From: Sipunculus nudus
Taxonomy: Eukaryota; Annelida; Sipuncula; Golfingiida; Sipunculidae
Direction of reading: 5' to 3'
Assembly (NCBI GenBank): GCA_026874595.1
Contig: CM049318.1
Location: 32,150,956 to 32,214,955, forward strand
Length of the DNA stretch: 64,000 nt
The notes under the pieces are model-generated. The model was not told the DNA's origin and ran no database searches. It saw only the letters and a program-made list of their open reading frames with translations. Within the stretch, counting starts at the first letter, position 1; each line of letters starts with the position of its first letter. A program made the translations under genes and the position numbers. This document shows, piece after piece, positions 1 to 11,454 of the stretch.

Positions 1-420
1 TCCAGGCCACACTCACAGAAATGGTCATGACCCCAATTTAAATATACACTATCCCATAACCCATGCATATCTATGTATACTACGCATAATATGAAAGAAA
101 TCTGTCCATTAGTTTTTGACTTATAATGCTCACAGTACTTAATGTCAAGTGGCAATTATGGGGGTAATAGGTGGCCACACCAGTTTCCAGTACATAACAA
201 CACTATCCAAGATCTTCCGTCACCTAGATTTTTTTATCAATCTATGCAAGATTTCTGGAGATATTTAAGAATTTGTGATTTTCCCCATGACTGATTTTTT
301 CAAGGTCAAGGTCACTCAACTGGTAAAGGTCATGACCCCATTTTAAATAGGCCTTGTCCTCTCACCCATATCTATGCACATGTAAAGTTTGAGCATGATC
401 CATGAAATATTTTTCAAGTT
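1..420. repeat. ~303-bp tandem repeat, 1.3 copies
   Basis: The phrase GGTCATGACCCC followed by ATTTAAAT and CCCATATCTATG occurs near 24 and again near 327, giving a 303-bp period. The left copy is cut by the window edge. Confidence 0.6.
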
Positions 421-708
421 ATCTCGCCTGATAGAAATCTCTGCGGTTGTGGCAGGACCGTGCCTAAACCATATGGTATCCTGACTTTGTCTAGGGATAC
501 AATAACAATTAAGATAAAGTCTGAGGAAATCGCAATACAGGCCATGGTCGGTTGATATGATTGGTTTGAATTGATGACTGACGAATCTTTGCAAATAATA
601 TTTTTGTGATCTGACCATGTGTTTTCCAATGTTGAAACTAAAACGTGAACTATCATAGTAAGCTGAGCTATAAATACAACTCTATCAGTTTTCAGATTAA
701 TAATAATC

Positions 709-980
709 CAGGGCTCGACATTAATGGTTAACCACTTGCCAGGGGCATGTGAAAGTTCCAGAAAATAAAGGAAGGGCAACTAAAAGTCACCTCCTACTTG
801 CCCTACTGGGCAAATGGGTCCAACATATCCTTTATCCAAAGGCCTGAAAAAGGATGTTTGTGTTCTTATATACAATCAATGATTCTTGTAAGGCAAGTAA
901 AAATTCATTTATGGCAAGTAAAAGCTAAATGTTACTCGCCTAACTGGGCAAATACTTTCAAATGTAAATGTCAAGCCCTG
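709..980. mobile_element. hAT-like short inverted-repeat element
   Basis: Ends CAGGGCTCGACATTA and its near inverse TAAATGTCAAGCCCTG; 272 bp. The CAGGGCTYGACA terminus is a common hAT-type end. No matching 8-bp target duplication was seen. Confidence 0.55.
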
Positions 981-1009
981 TTTTCAAACATGAATTATTT
1001 AATACTGAC

Positions 1010-1151
1010 CTGATGCTGCTTCAAAAAACTCGTAAGCAGGACGCAGAATGAGATACCAGATCTGCGGGCTGAAGAGGAGACAAGTGGAACCAATCACAAA
1101 AGTGGCTACGAAGCGTCTAGCCCCTTGCTGTGTGCGGAAACGGATAGGCAT
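1010..1151 (-). CDS. Candidate first exon of a small membrane protein
   Basis: ATG at 1151 opens 47 codons, MPIRFRTQQGARRF, then a ~20-residue hydrophobic span (VATFVIGSTCLLFSPQIWYL) and LRPAYEFFEAAS, ending at a consensus donor GTCAGT (1009 downward). A basic N-terminal stretch followed by one membrane segment is the look of a small single-pass, perhaps mitochondrial, protein. A TATAAA lies about 25 bases above the ATG. No family recognised; the next exon was not found to the left, where repeats dominate. The higher GC than flanks and sensible codon use support coding. Confidence 0.45.
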
Positions 1152-1787
1152 GATGACCAGCCAGTGTCAGCAGTTTATAAAGGAAATGATGTCACAATGG
1201 AATCAGTGCTGCCCTCAAGTAGAAAATCAAGGAATCTGTAGATATCATGAAAATGGAATTTAACAAAATCTTCACTGGCAGTTGATATATATTTGTTCTA
1301 TGTCTACAGTAGCTATATGATGTCTATGTCTGGAGGAAAACCAACACTTTTTTTACATTTTATTCACAAAACATTTAACCAAATGTCAGACAATAGGCTA
1401 GTGATATTTTCTTAACCTTTTCTTATCATCTAAAATAATGACTTAAGTTTTATTATCTTCATATGAATTAAGGAATTGCAGTTGTAAATTGTTTTTAGTG
1501 CAATCTAAAACCAAATAATCAGCCAATGAATTTATTATATGTAATCATAAAACATTCATAATATGCAAACTATTACTACTAATATACACACACTTTAAAT
1601 TATCATATATGGCACAGGCATATATTCTAAGATATTTATTTTCTCATGAGAGTGGGAGTCATTTTTGTATAAAGTTGATAAATCAGTAAAATGCTGACCC
1701 CTTTTTAATATGAAGAGTGTGAAAACAAACCCTCTGGAAGGCTGATGAACATGGGGTTAATGCTTTCCAAGGTGTGTGTGATTTGGG
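1152..1787. other. No feature seen
   Basis: AT-rich unique-looking sequence above the candidate membrane-protein exon. A TATAAA on the - strand near 1177-1182 is the only regulatory-looking motif. Confidence 0.4.
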
Positions 1788-2232
1788 GTCACCTGAAACA
1801 CCCTAAACACTGGTGTTCTGGGTACCTCTGAATGAAACATTCATTTAAATTCAAATCTATAGCAAAAGAACGAGCATCAAATTATAAATTATCATCTTTT
1901 GAATATGTTAATGCAGTATTGTGCAAAGATTTTGTAGAATAAAAGTAAACAAGTGTGTTTTGTACACCTGGAAAGTGCTCAGTTTTATTGCAGCTTGTGC
2001 CACCGTCATAGCTGGCATAAAATGGCTGCTGTGGCCACCGAACCAACAGTAACATGAAACACTCTCATTTATCTTGATATAAAAAATGATGAAACAATAT
2101 TGCATAGATGTATTCAACAGATGATTATTTATCAATTGGTGTTACATTTTGGCTTCAGATTTGAAGTTACATGAACATATTTCATGCTGTTTAATCAGAG
2201 TACCCAAAACACCAGTGTTTTGGATGTTTCAA
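1788..2232. mobile_element. ~445-bp inverted-repeat element
   Basis: Left end reads GAAACACCCTAAACACTGGT; the right end near 2185-2232 is its imperfect reverse complement, continuing into GGGTACxCTGA. About 45 bp of terminal inverted repeat. No coding capacity. Confidence 0.55.
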
Positions 2233-2667
2233 ACTCAAGGCACCATGTAATTTGTACTGTGGGCCTGTAGACCGAATTCTGAACACACTCCGGAAAAATA
2301 AAATAAGACAAATGCATCCATTATTTTATTAAAATTGTGGCAAATGTAGCCTGTACTGATTCATGATTGCCAATTTGCTCTGAATTTAGTGAGGGGCTGG
2401 TTTATTTTTTTCAAAACGCCCGCCCAAGCATGTCTTTCGAGGCACCCTTTTTCTGTGAAAGGATGCATAAGTCCAGGCTTCAACAGCAGTGCCAAAAAAA
2501 GTTCCTTCCAATAAGGCAAGATTTGAGGCATGTCTCCTATACTGTATTTTTATTGTAGTTTTGCTAGATAGACCCATTTGTGGCTCTGTTATAAACATTG
2601 AGCCAAATTTTGCTGCCTTCATTCATCTAGAAGATGGAAACGCATGCACTGTTATACAATGGTGAGC

Positions 2668-2891
2668 CGAGGCAATTGTTTCAGCCAGTGGTGTGCAGTG
2701 CATGTGTAACATCATCACAGCTAACTTCATGACACACCCAGCTGAAATGTGACACATGCACCTGGCCGGCTGAAACAATCCAGTGTGTAACACCAGTAAC
2801 AACCCGTGTAGGTGGTGGTCCTGTTACAAGGACACAGCAGTGATGATGTAACAAGTGTACTGCATACTGCTGTCTGAAACAATTGCCCCGG
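2668..2891. mobile_element. 224-bp palindromic element (MITE-like)
   Basis: The ends GGCAATTGTTTCAG / CTGAAACAATTGCC extend inward for about 50 bp as an imperfect inverted repeat (both arms run into TAACATCATCAC), so most of the element can fold on itself. Confidence 0.65.
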
Positions 2892-2954
2892 TTTGCATCA
2901 CTCAAGATAAGATGTACTTAAACTGGGTACATTGTCAGAAGTTACCTGCGCTCT

Positions 2955-4945
2955 TGTCCACTATAGTCCATTCCACCAACCGTGACACTAGGTTTTTTCG
3001 CGATATTTTGAATCAGAATAAAAACAGAGCAAAGATTTTGGTAAGGAGTTAAATTAGAACGCGACCTAATTTTCTGACAGGATAAAATGCCACATACTCG
3101 AGATGAATAGCCTGTAATGAACAAGTATCAAAATCCAGGAGAAACTCTGCAGGCGTTTACGGCATTTTGTGCGTGGTCAACTGATTTGATTCTGACTCGC
3201 ACGCGCGTGACGTCATAAGCCGTGTTCCATTTTGTAGGTGGGAGGTTCCTGCTTTTTGCAATGTGGAGTGGTCAAACAATAATAACATGCAGCAGTACAT
3301 TACTGTCATTAGTTATATATATGTAGCCCGTGCAATACTACTGTACATTGTTTCTGAGTCAGAGGACATCCTTTTAAGTTTGAGAAAACAAGACACTTAA
3401 TTTTTAAAATTAACAATAAAATGATTAGGATATCTCAGATAAAAAGTGTCGTATTCATCATAAAAGAACGCGATTTCTACAAAAAGTGTTACCCCCCTCC
3501 CCCTTTAGATATAGATGAAGGGGCACTATCCTTTTGATGGTTATAAGCGATGCCATAATAATTATAATAAAACGGCAAAAACTTTTACACCACGCATGTG
3601 TGCCCTAGATTTCCCCCCGGCACGTGTACCGGGCCTGCAGCACCAGCGAAAAACCATTTACAATGTATCACCGGTGGCTCTCTGAGTGGGGGTCACGCAG
3701 TCCATTAGTGTCAATTTTAAGCTAGGGCATTTTTTTCAGTGAACTCTGTTCGCCCATAAACACAATTCCTTGCACAGTCATTTGAATATGTACATTACAT
3801 TTTCTGGCAAAGTTTAAATTAATGGCTGTTGCAAGCACAGTATTTGATTAACATGGTTCCATGCCTGCCTTGCGTTGATTTTTGTATGATTTTCCTTGGA
3901 AATGGATTTAAATTCTTGTGTTATGGCCTAATCTGAATTTATTGTCTATCCAAGAAACATATATTTTTTATGGGACACATATACAGTGATTATCCCAACA
4001 AACCAATTTGTGTAAAATGTTAATTTTTAACATATGGTTTTATTTCTGCCTGAATTTTTAGTATCTTAAATAATCTAAAGTGTCTGGGGTCATCCCAACC
4101 TTGAAATGGGATCGCCCATATTGCAAGGCAAGTACGCCCAAAGCGATTAAAAGTAAGGCGAATATTCAGACCAGTTCATTTTAAATAGGGAAGGCAAGGT
4201 GCCATTGCCGGTTACTCGGGGTCATGAAATACATGGATTCACATGGAATTTTGTAAAAGTTTTGTTAAAAGTATATTCGCAATTTTGACGGGACTTTAAA
4301 TTCACATTTTTTTAAACAAATGTGAATAGATTCCCACCAGCTGTGGCTAGAAAACTTGTAGTCCAGAACTAAACGCTGACGGGCCTCACAAAGCGATTTT
4401 TCACGCACATAGCACCAGTTACATGAATGAAGCTTCAGGCATAGCCATGACTGGGGCTCTTTGTACTGTACAGTATTTAAAAATCGGCAGTATACAGTAT
4501 TATAAAATAGAAGAGCTCAACTATTGCTGCTGACCACGGTGCCACCTGTTGGCCTCTTCATAACATGTATTCAGGAAATTTCATGGACGACCATGACGTC
4601 ACTGTAACGTCATTCCATTATGACGGCAAAGTTTTCACATACAGCGCTGAGTTGGCCATGCAGTTCTCACATAAAGAAAAACAACGACTTGGCGTTGTGA
4701 TGTTAGTTTTTCATCAATTTTTGCTAACTTCATACAAAATTAGGTCTTTTTTTCATCATTCGCCATACCGCTATGAACACATTAGAAATCCAGGGAGAGA
4801 AGAAAACCCGAAAAAACCTAGTGTCACGGTTGGTGGAACGGACTATGGAAAAATGAAGGCAGTGGCCCGGCCACAACTGGGTCTATACGTCTATGTTGCC
4901 AGGAAGAACCATTTACTAACAAAGACACAAACGGATGTATTTTGA
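2955..4945. repeat. Inverted pair of a dispersed repeat (arms near 2955-3000 and 4810-4855)
   Basis: The arm at 2958-3000 is the reverse complement of 4812-4853 (core CCTAGTGTCACGGTTGGTGG). Relatives occur at 56925-56960 and near 59965-59990. The 126-codon ORF at 4565-4945 spans the second arm and is taken as repeat-derived. Nothing else supported between the arms. Confidence 0.45.
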
Positions 4946-5353
4946 TGTGTATATTTAGCACTGTTTTAGATTTTTGGTATATTCTCACAATTTCCCATTA
5001 CATTACATTATTGTTTACATCATTCCCACAACCGTGATGGTATCACAGTTGTGGATTCCACAACAACATTACGGGAACTTTTCAGGCCATTCTGCCATCT
5101 GGATATATTCATTGCATTATTATGTCATTAGCTTATTTGTAACGCTATCTATTTCGGCTTATTCTTGATAACAGTGTAGTGTAGGACTTCCTGTCAGCAG
5201 AGCAGTCTGGTAAAACAATATACAACTCACATCTGCTTGCATCAAACTCAGTCGTTTACTTCTCGCCCTTGAACGAAGCGATCTGCATGTTGTTGTGTCG
5301 GAAGAGAACTCATATGTCAAAGAGGTAGAGAAGTTTTAAAACAGACACGTTCT

Positions 5354-5901
5354 TAGACTGGTACCCTGCTCTATTAAGGCCCTCAGGCCTAGAGGACACG
5401 TGGCTGTATTTATTTTCCCTATATAACATCTATAAAACACCTGAGGTTTGGGCCTCTTTTAAATAATTTTCAAAATAAATTCTGATATTAAACTTTTTTT
5501 TACCTGAGAATTTGTTGTTTCTTCAGTCAAACAAGACCAAGAAAAAGGGGGCTTGTGTATCTCATTTTTTAACCATCCTGGCCCGAATGCAGTGAAGCCC
5601 AAAATACCCCACCAAGCAGTCCCAAACAAGCATTTGGACAACATCTCTTTGATTGGCCATAGATTTTTAAAAAATTGACCAATACTGTCAATTTTATTGG
5701 AAATTATGCTTAACATACTTAAAAATCAAACAATGGGGTGTTTTTGATGCTCCAGCACATGATGGCTAGAGCCAACCAGAAAAAGCCACACCATTTACTA
5801 CTCTCCTTCAGGTTCAGGGCTTGGTGACCCCAGGTCATGTAAACAAATAGGACCATGTGACCTAGAGCAGCGGTGCCATAATAGAGCGGGGTACCAGTCT
5901 A
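5354..5901. mobile_element. 548-bp DNA transposon (non-autonomous) with 9-bp target duplication
   Basis: Terminal inverted repeats begin TAGACTGGTACCC and extend ~27 bp (GCTCTATTA inside). Identical 9-bp duplications ACACGTTCT flank it at 5345-5353 and 5902-5910. No transposase. A 9-bp duplication fits MULE- or Merlin-type elements better than hAT (8 bp). Confidence 0.85.
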
Positions 5902-5910
5902 ACACGTTCT

Positions 5911-6650
5911 CCACACAGAAGATTTAGCGTGAGTGCCTAAAATGCTTGCACGCACGCATATACGCATGGGTATATCCAGAATCCAGTAAACTGTAGTCAG
6001 CACAAGGAGAGTTTTGTATATTTCCAATTGTACTCAATTATCTGTGACGTAGCACATTATGATTTGATTAATTTAAATGTTCTTATGATAAGTAGTCATA
6101 TCATCATGATATGGATGTTTGTATGCTGACACATCGTGCTATGAGGAACAATTAAGGCATGTAATTTGTTTAATAAATTTTTATTATTATTATTATATTT
6201 GTCCCCTTGTTGCTGTCGTAGGTTTCCAACAAACAAGCAAAAGCCTTAATGGCGTGCAGTATATGCCACTTAACCTGTAATCAACTGCATTCAGGGACGT
6301 TACACAAGTCGAAAAATAACTATTTGTTATTGTATATTTCTTTGTTTATTTCTTTGCTTACTGAATGTCTAATCACTCTGAACGCCGATACGCCCACCCT
6401 GTATCTTTAAGTTAAACGCATGAGAACTGAATCTACGAACTGAAGGCCCTGAAGCTTTAATTAACAGCCCTCTCGGACGTCATACACCTTCGGGAAATAA
6501 ATTCAAATAACTGTATAAACAATTATAGTATGAAATAATATTTGTGAAAATAGAGGTGAACATTTCTTTTTAGAAATGCGGCGAGCGAATGCTTTATTGT
6601 TACCATAAACTATTGTTCAATATTGGGAGATGATATTTCGGAACTGCGGC
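5911..6650. other. No feature seen
   Basis: AT-rich sequence with a short TTA/ATT run near 6180-6200; no exon or repeat end recognised. Confidence 0.4.
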
Positions 6651-6678
6651 ATTGATATATATATATATATATACATAG

Positions 6679-7275
6679 ATGGCGCTGCACAGCGGCGACG
6701 TCGACTTTGCAATTTTCAGTAATTTCCAGTGTCCTTATTCACTGGAGTGCTGGTTTACAAATATATCTGATAAGTTAAAGAAACAGTTGAATAATACCAG
6801 GAAGAGAAGTAGTAGAATAACTGGTACTTCTCTTGCCACACACCAGGAAATCTGTGAAACCAAAACAATGGCCTTCATATATAAGGTCATGAATGACAAA
6901 ACACATCCCCTATATTCAGAGTTCCGTTTTTTACCTCCAGGTAAACGCCTAGATACAATATTCTGCAGAATAACTCGTTTTAAAAAATCTCTCGTACCAC
7001 ACAGTATTAAACTTTTTAACTCACAACCCTCTTAGAAATTTAATGTTTTGAATTATGTGTTTTACCTGCAGAATTATCTGTTTTATCATTTTTACATGCT
7101 TAATTTTACATGCATAGTCAATATGTTATGTGTGATTTTTATGTATTTTTATGTATTATTTTTATGTATTAATCTATCTATTTACTTATTTATTTTTTAT
7201 GTAATGATTTGCAAGTCAACAACAAATTCCTGGAACTGAAGGCTAATAAATGTTATCTTATCTTATCTTATCTTA
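6679..7275 (+). mobile_element. 5'-truncated non-LTR retrotransposon (LINE) 3' end
   Basis: The open frame to 7035 encodes the tail of a LINE reverse-transcriptase ORF: after a short lead it has LKKQLNNTRKRSSRITG, KTMAFIYKVMNDKTHPLY, then PHSIKLFN. This is the usual post-RT pattern (RxxRxIxG, yKxxNxxxPxY). Only the last ~100 codons remain. The 3' UTR ends in AATAAATG and a (TTATC)n tail at 7250-7270, typical of LINE insertion. The catalytic RT core is absent. Confidence 0.75.
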
Positions 7276-7836
7276 TATATATATATTGCGAAGCAAATAA
7301 TTTCAATTTTACATACATATGTTAATCGTGGCTGGTTTCTTTTAAGGAATTTATTTTACGCAGGCTACCATGGTTAAATATACAATTTTTTTCCAGTTTC
7401 GATACTAGGAACTTTACCCGAACTTAAAATTGACGTAACATTCGATATAATTCGCGATTGCAAATTAACCACAATCGACCCCATTTCTTTGCTTGTTCAC
7501 TATTTATCTTTAAAGTTATTTTTTTTCTGAAAATGAATAATAAAATTGTATAAATAATCAAATTGACATTATAGATACGCAATTCATATATGTTCAATAT
7601 GTTCAAATTTATAATAATTTATGTTTATCATTTGCTAAGACCTTGATAAACTATACTAGCAAAGCTGTTAAAAACTGGTAAAAAATATACTCATTTTATC
7701 ATGCATTATTTTCTTTAAATCAAAATACGTATATGTAAATAAAAAAATTTCAAGTAAACAAAGTTGGTTAGGTTTGTTTGTTAACAAGGAAGCACTCTAT
7801 ATGTAGGCCTATATAAACACAAACACACACATATAA

Positions 7837-7840
<4 letters not shown>

Positions 7841-7890
<50 letters not shown>
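7841..7890. repeat. (AT)n microsatellite
   Basis: 25 perfect AT dinucleotides. A shorter AT run is at 8034-8051. Confidence 0.95.
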
Positions 7891-7893
<3 letters not shown>

Positions 7894-8193
7894 TGGGTAT
7901 CGGTCAGCCTGTTCAGGTACAATACGTATTGTGAACTTAAAGCCATACGCGATACGTATTGACGATACGCTTATTTTTTGTATAATATTCTTTATTAAAC
8001 CTCTGTTCATAAACAAATGAAAACGCCAGTATAAATATATATATATATATACAGGTATACGTATGTATGTGTATATAGTTATATATATGTATCATTATAT
8101 GTAAAAAACTATATATTAGTCAATATGTCTAAAAGTCGTCACTCTGACGTTTCACCTATATACACTTTGACAATAAACTAACAAGGCTGTGCC

Positions 8194-8194
<1 letters not shown>

Positions 8195-8241
<47 letters not shown>

Positions 8242-8261
8242 CGTGTGTGTGTGTGTGTGTG
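8195..8261. repeat. (AT)n(GT)n compound microsatellite
   Basis: About 18 AT units followed by about 15 GT units with one GC interruption. Confidence 0.95.
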
Positions 8262-8810
8262 ACAGGGTGTGATTTATGTAATCCTTGTTTAGTAAAATAC
8301 TACAGGTTTGATTAATGTAGTCACTTAAACGTAACATGTAATACGTCGTCACAACAGATGTAATTCTGTTGTCACACAGGTTGGGACAAACAACCTAACC
8401 GTATGAGACTGCTCTGTAATTGGAAATGATATACTCCTGTTATGTTCATGTTATTGGTACTTTGTAACGGTTTATCTTGTGTGCAATGTAGGCCTAGTTT
8501 GATGTATTAGTGGCCCACGTTGAGCTCTATGTAATGGCTTCGCTTAATGTTGGGGGCAGAACAGTCAAACGCGCGGAACACCTGTAGTCACCATAGAGGC
8601 GTCAACTATGGCCTCGTCATTAACTAAATTTTAAATTTATATTTGAACCCAAGTTATTCTTAAGTACCTCCATTTTTGTTTATTGGTTATTCTGCAATGT
8701 GTAAACCTAAATGTAGGAGGCTAACGAACTGTACTGTATATTTGTGTAACCATCTAATTTACATAAGAATAGCATGTCTCTCATCTTGCCATTTAACCCA
8801 CGTCACTTTG

Positions 8811-9374
8811 CAGCGAGTCAGTCAATGTGATGTGATGCGTTTTTTTTTCAGGTATGTGTATGTATTTCCTGTACGTTGAAAAGTTCTTTAGCTGTAAAGT
8901 ACCATAGTCATGTAACGTAGATTTATTACAACTGTTGGATAAATCACATTTTTCATTATTTGATCGTTGATAGATTATTTTAACCAGTTATCTCGTATCA
9001 AGTGGTGTATATGGCAACTACGCAAGAATAAGCTATTTCGACGACGCTTGTAACTGATATCGTTGTCAGTCTCTAGTATTCATGCCGAATCTTGTAATTA
9101 TGTATAATCATGTAATATTGTATATTTTAAGGTAATGACTTGTGTCGAATCTTGTAATTTTGCATAATTTGTATATTATAAGGTAATGACTCATGACATA
9201 TATGTAATGTATCATATGTATATAATATTTCGAGACTTGGCAGCGAGTCAGTCAATGTGATGTGATGAGTTTTTTTCAGATTTCGCAATAAACCAGTTTT
9301 CCACCACGCTGTTGTTGGTAGTGCAGCCCAACCCTCTAAGACACCGCCAATCCGTAACTATACGACCGGGGTGT

Positions 9375-9376
<2 letters not shown>
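8811..9376. repeat. Direct repeats 430 bp apart; possible LTR-type sequence
   Basis: GCAGCGAGTCAGTCAATGTG and the following 20 bases recur at 8811 and 9241. Between them, a ~100-bp unit (CGAATCTTGTAATT...AAGGTAATGACT) is duplicated at 9085-9190. The segment ends with AATAAACC and GGGGTGTTACA, which could be the end of a solo LTR, but no matching partner was found. Confidence 0.4.
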
Positions 9377-9433
<57 letters not shown>

Positions 9434-9437
9434 ATAT
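9377..9437. repeat. (AT)n microsatellite
   Basis: About 30 AT units with one TT interruption. Confidence 0.95.
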
Positions 9438-9784
9438 CCAGAAAATACTTAAAAATCATAAATTTAAGTTTCATGGAATATATCAAGATGGTTTCAGTAT
9501 GTGATCGTACGTAGACTTGATGAATCCAAGGGTTTTTTTTTAATTCAGGGTTCAGATGTACTTTATGGATGTTCCAGGTTTTATTATACTTACAGAGGAT
9601 TGATTCAACTGAAGGAAATTAAACTCCTAAATAGCTGTCATAAAACTATGTTCATAAAACTATAATGAAACTGACGCAGAAAAGTACAGAAAAACAGTGC
9701 AAATAATTATTTAACTTATACATTTCGAATAGGTTTCATGCGTGCCAGGGTTCGATGGTTTTACCCATCACCAAGGTAAAACAC

Positions 9785-9985
9785 GGGCTCTGTAAAATTA
9801 GAGGATTACCTGCCTATAGCTTATATTTTACCTATTAGTAGTTATTTAGATTAGGTATAACCATACAGTGTTCATTTAACATTTAGATTTAACCATGTTT
9901 TATCATTGTATCGTTCAGATCTTCATTATTCCTTATGTCGATTAAAGATATCTGAAAATAGTAGTTTCCCTGCTCTTTTATAATG
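9785..9985 (+). repeat. 5' LTR-like repeat of the Gypsy element
   Basis: Matches 14740-14945 in the same orientation, including ATTTAGATTA, AACATTTAGATTT and TGTCGATTAAAG, with roughly one difference in five by eye. Confidence 0.6.
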
Positions 9986-10075
9986 GACATGGCCATTTGA
10001 TAACGACTCATCAGCCGAACATACACCCTTAAGAACACACAAGAACTAGATCATCTGCAGAGACAAAGGACCAAG

Positions 10076-10790
10076 ATGCCCAAAGTAAAGTGTCCTATAC
10101 CTGCCTGTGAGTTTAAAACTGATGACCTATACGCCGCAATCGTCGCTGCACTACTGACGACACATGCCCTCGTGCAATAATGCAACCACCAGTCACAATC
10201 ACAAAACCGTAGAAAAAAGTCAAGAAGCCAACTATATTCATCAGCTGGTACTAGTGAGGAGTGGTCAAATTCCCTGTCATGATGAAATGACTATGTCGGG
10301 GCGACCAAAGTCACAGTATCCTACAACTCCTAGAATACTGCGATGAGACCTTGCGCAGAGATTTGACCAGATCACCAGATGGATCTCTTGCTCACAAGTC
10401 AGAGCAAGATGTCCTAAATGCTAAAAGAACACTTACAGTGAGAGAAGAGAACAAATGGTAGCACGCGTTACTCTTAACAACATGATACAAGGTCGCGATG
10501 AGTCTGTTCGTTCTTTTGGTGTTAGGCTTTGTGGACAGGCAGGTGTGTGTAAATTCATCACCAAGTCCCCAATCTGTGACCGTGATGTTAACTACACTAA
10601 TGCTATCTTGTAAATACTCGTGGGCTAAATGATCGTAAGATACAGCTGGCCTTATTAGGTGACATGAACCGAGACATGACACTCGATAAGGTCTTTCATT
10701 TCGTTGAGGCCAAAGAAGCTGGTAAACGCTCGGCATCAAAATTGCTAAACACACAGGGAGCCGCAGCAGCCCAGCAGCTCGTCCGCCGCA
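10076..10790 (+). pseudogene. Gag remnant (Ty3/Gypsy)
   Basis: ATG at 10076 starts a Cys-Cys-His-type N-terminus (CPIPACEF, then AALLTTHALV), common in animal Gypsy gags. Stop and frameshifts follow within 40 codons. Further gag-like pieces in shifted frames include an acidic CDE-L segment near 10340 and FVEAKEAGKRS near 10700-10735. Non-functional. Confidence 0.75.
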
Positions 10791-10984
10791 AAAAAAATGC
10801 TTCTCTTATCGTGGAAAAAAAATAGTTGAGTTTTTAATCTTTACCCTCATCTATACAACGAACTGTCAGATGCTTGGGTCCAACAGCCTTCTCGACCCAC
10901 CTTTCATCAATCGACAGGTCAAAACATGGCATCGGATTCCTGCTATTCCAGGAGCACTGCCAGTGCATCAAATCGACATCTTTC

Positions 10985-11330
10985 TGTTTTAATGATGGTT
11001 AGAAGACCACGGTATTTGTCAGCAGATTCATCAGTGCAACAGAAACTCGTTATGCGCCGATTAAGAGAAAAGCCCTGGCAGTATTCGAAGGAAAAGGAAG
11101 GAACTTCATTCTTGGCTGTAAAAATCTTACCATTGCGGTGGACCATAAGCCCCTACTAAAAATATTTCGGGGACCGATCGCTTGAAAACATTCCAAATGC
11201 TAAACTTTGCATTCTGCAAGAAAAGACTCTCCGCTAAAGGTTCCAGATGCTACATGTGCCCGGGACATGACATCGTGCTGACACAGTGTCACGTCATCCA
11301 ACAGGGGAACAGAAACACATGGTATTGACT
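10985..11330 (+). pseudogene. RNase H remnant (Ty3/Gypsy pol)
   Basis: Frame with TETRYAPIKRKALAVF and GCKNLTIAVDHKPLLKIF (about 11030-11170), the classic Gypsy RNase H start and VDHKPL strand. A base gain at 11170 breaks the frame; the downstream LHVPGHD piece continues in another frame. Confidence 0.82.
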
Positions 11331-11454
11331 GATGATGTTGCCCAGATGACAACTGCATAGACTTTCTCGACATCCAAACGTTACATCACATTAGCGATGA
11401 AAAAAAAAAAACACATAAATGTGCGATGATCCAGATGACAGCACAGCAGAATAT

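Noticed and set aside
4565-4945. 126-codon open frame, one of the longer + strand ORFs
   Set aside because: It covers a dispersed repeat arm, has no recognisable domain and no splice context; treated as repeat-derived.
5459-5716. 85-codon open frame on the - strand
   Set aside because: Lies inside the 548-bp transposon, no known domain; a chance frame.
6679-7035. A stand-alone cellular gene
   Set aside because: The sequence is the tail of a LINE reverse-transcriptase ORF with a (TTATC)n 3' end.
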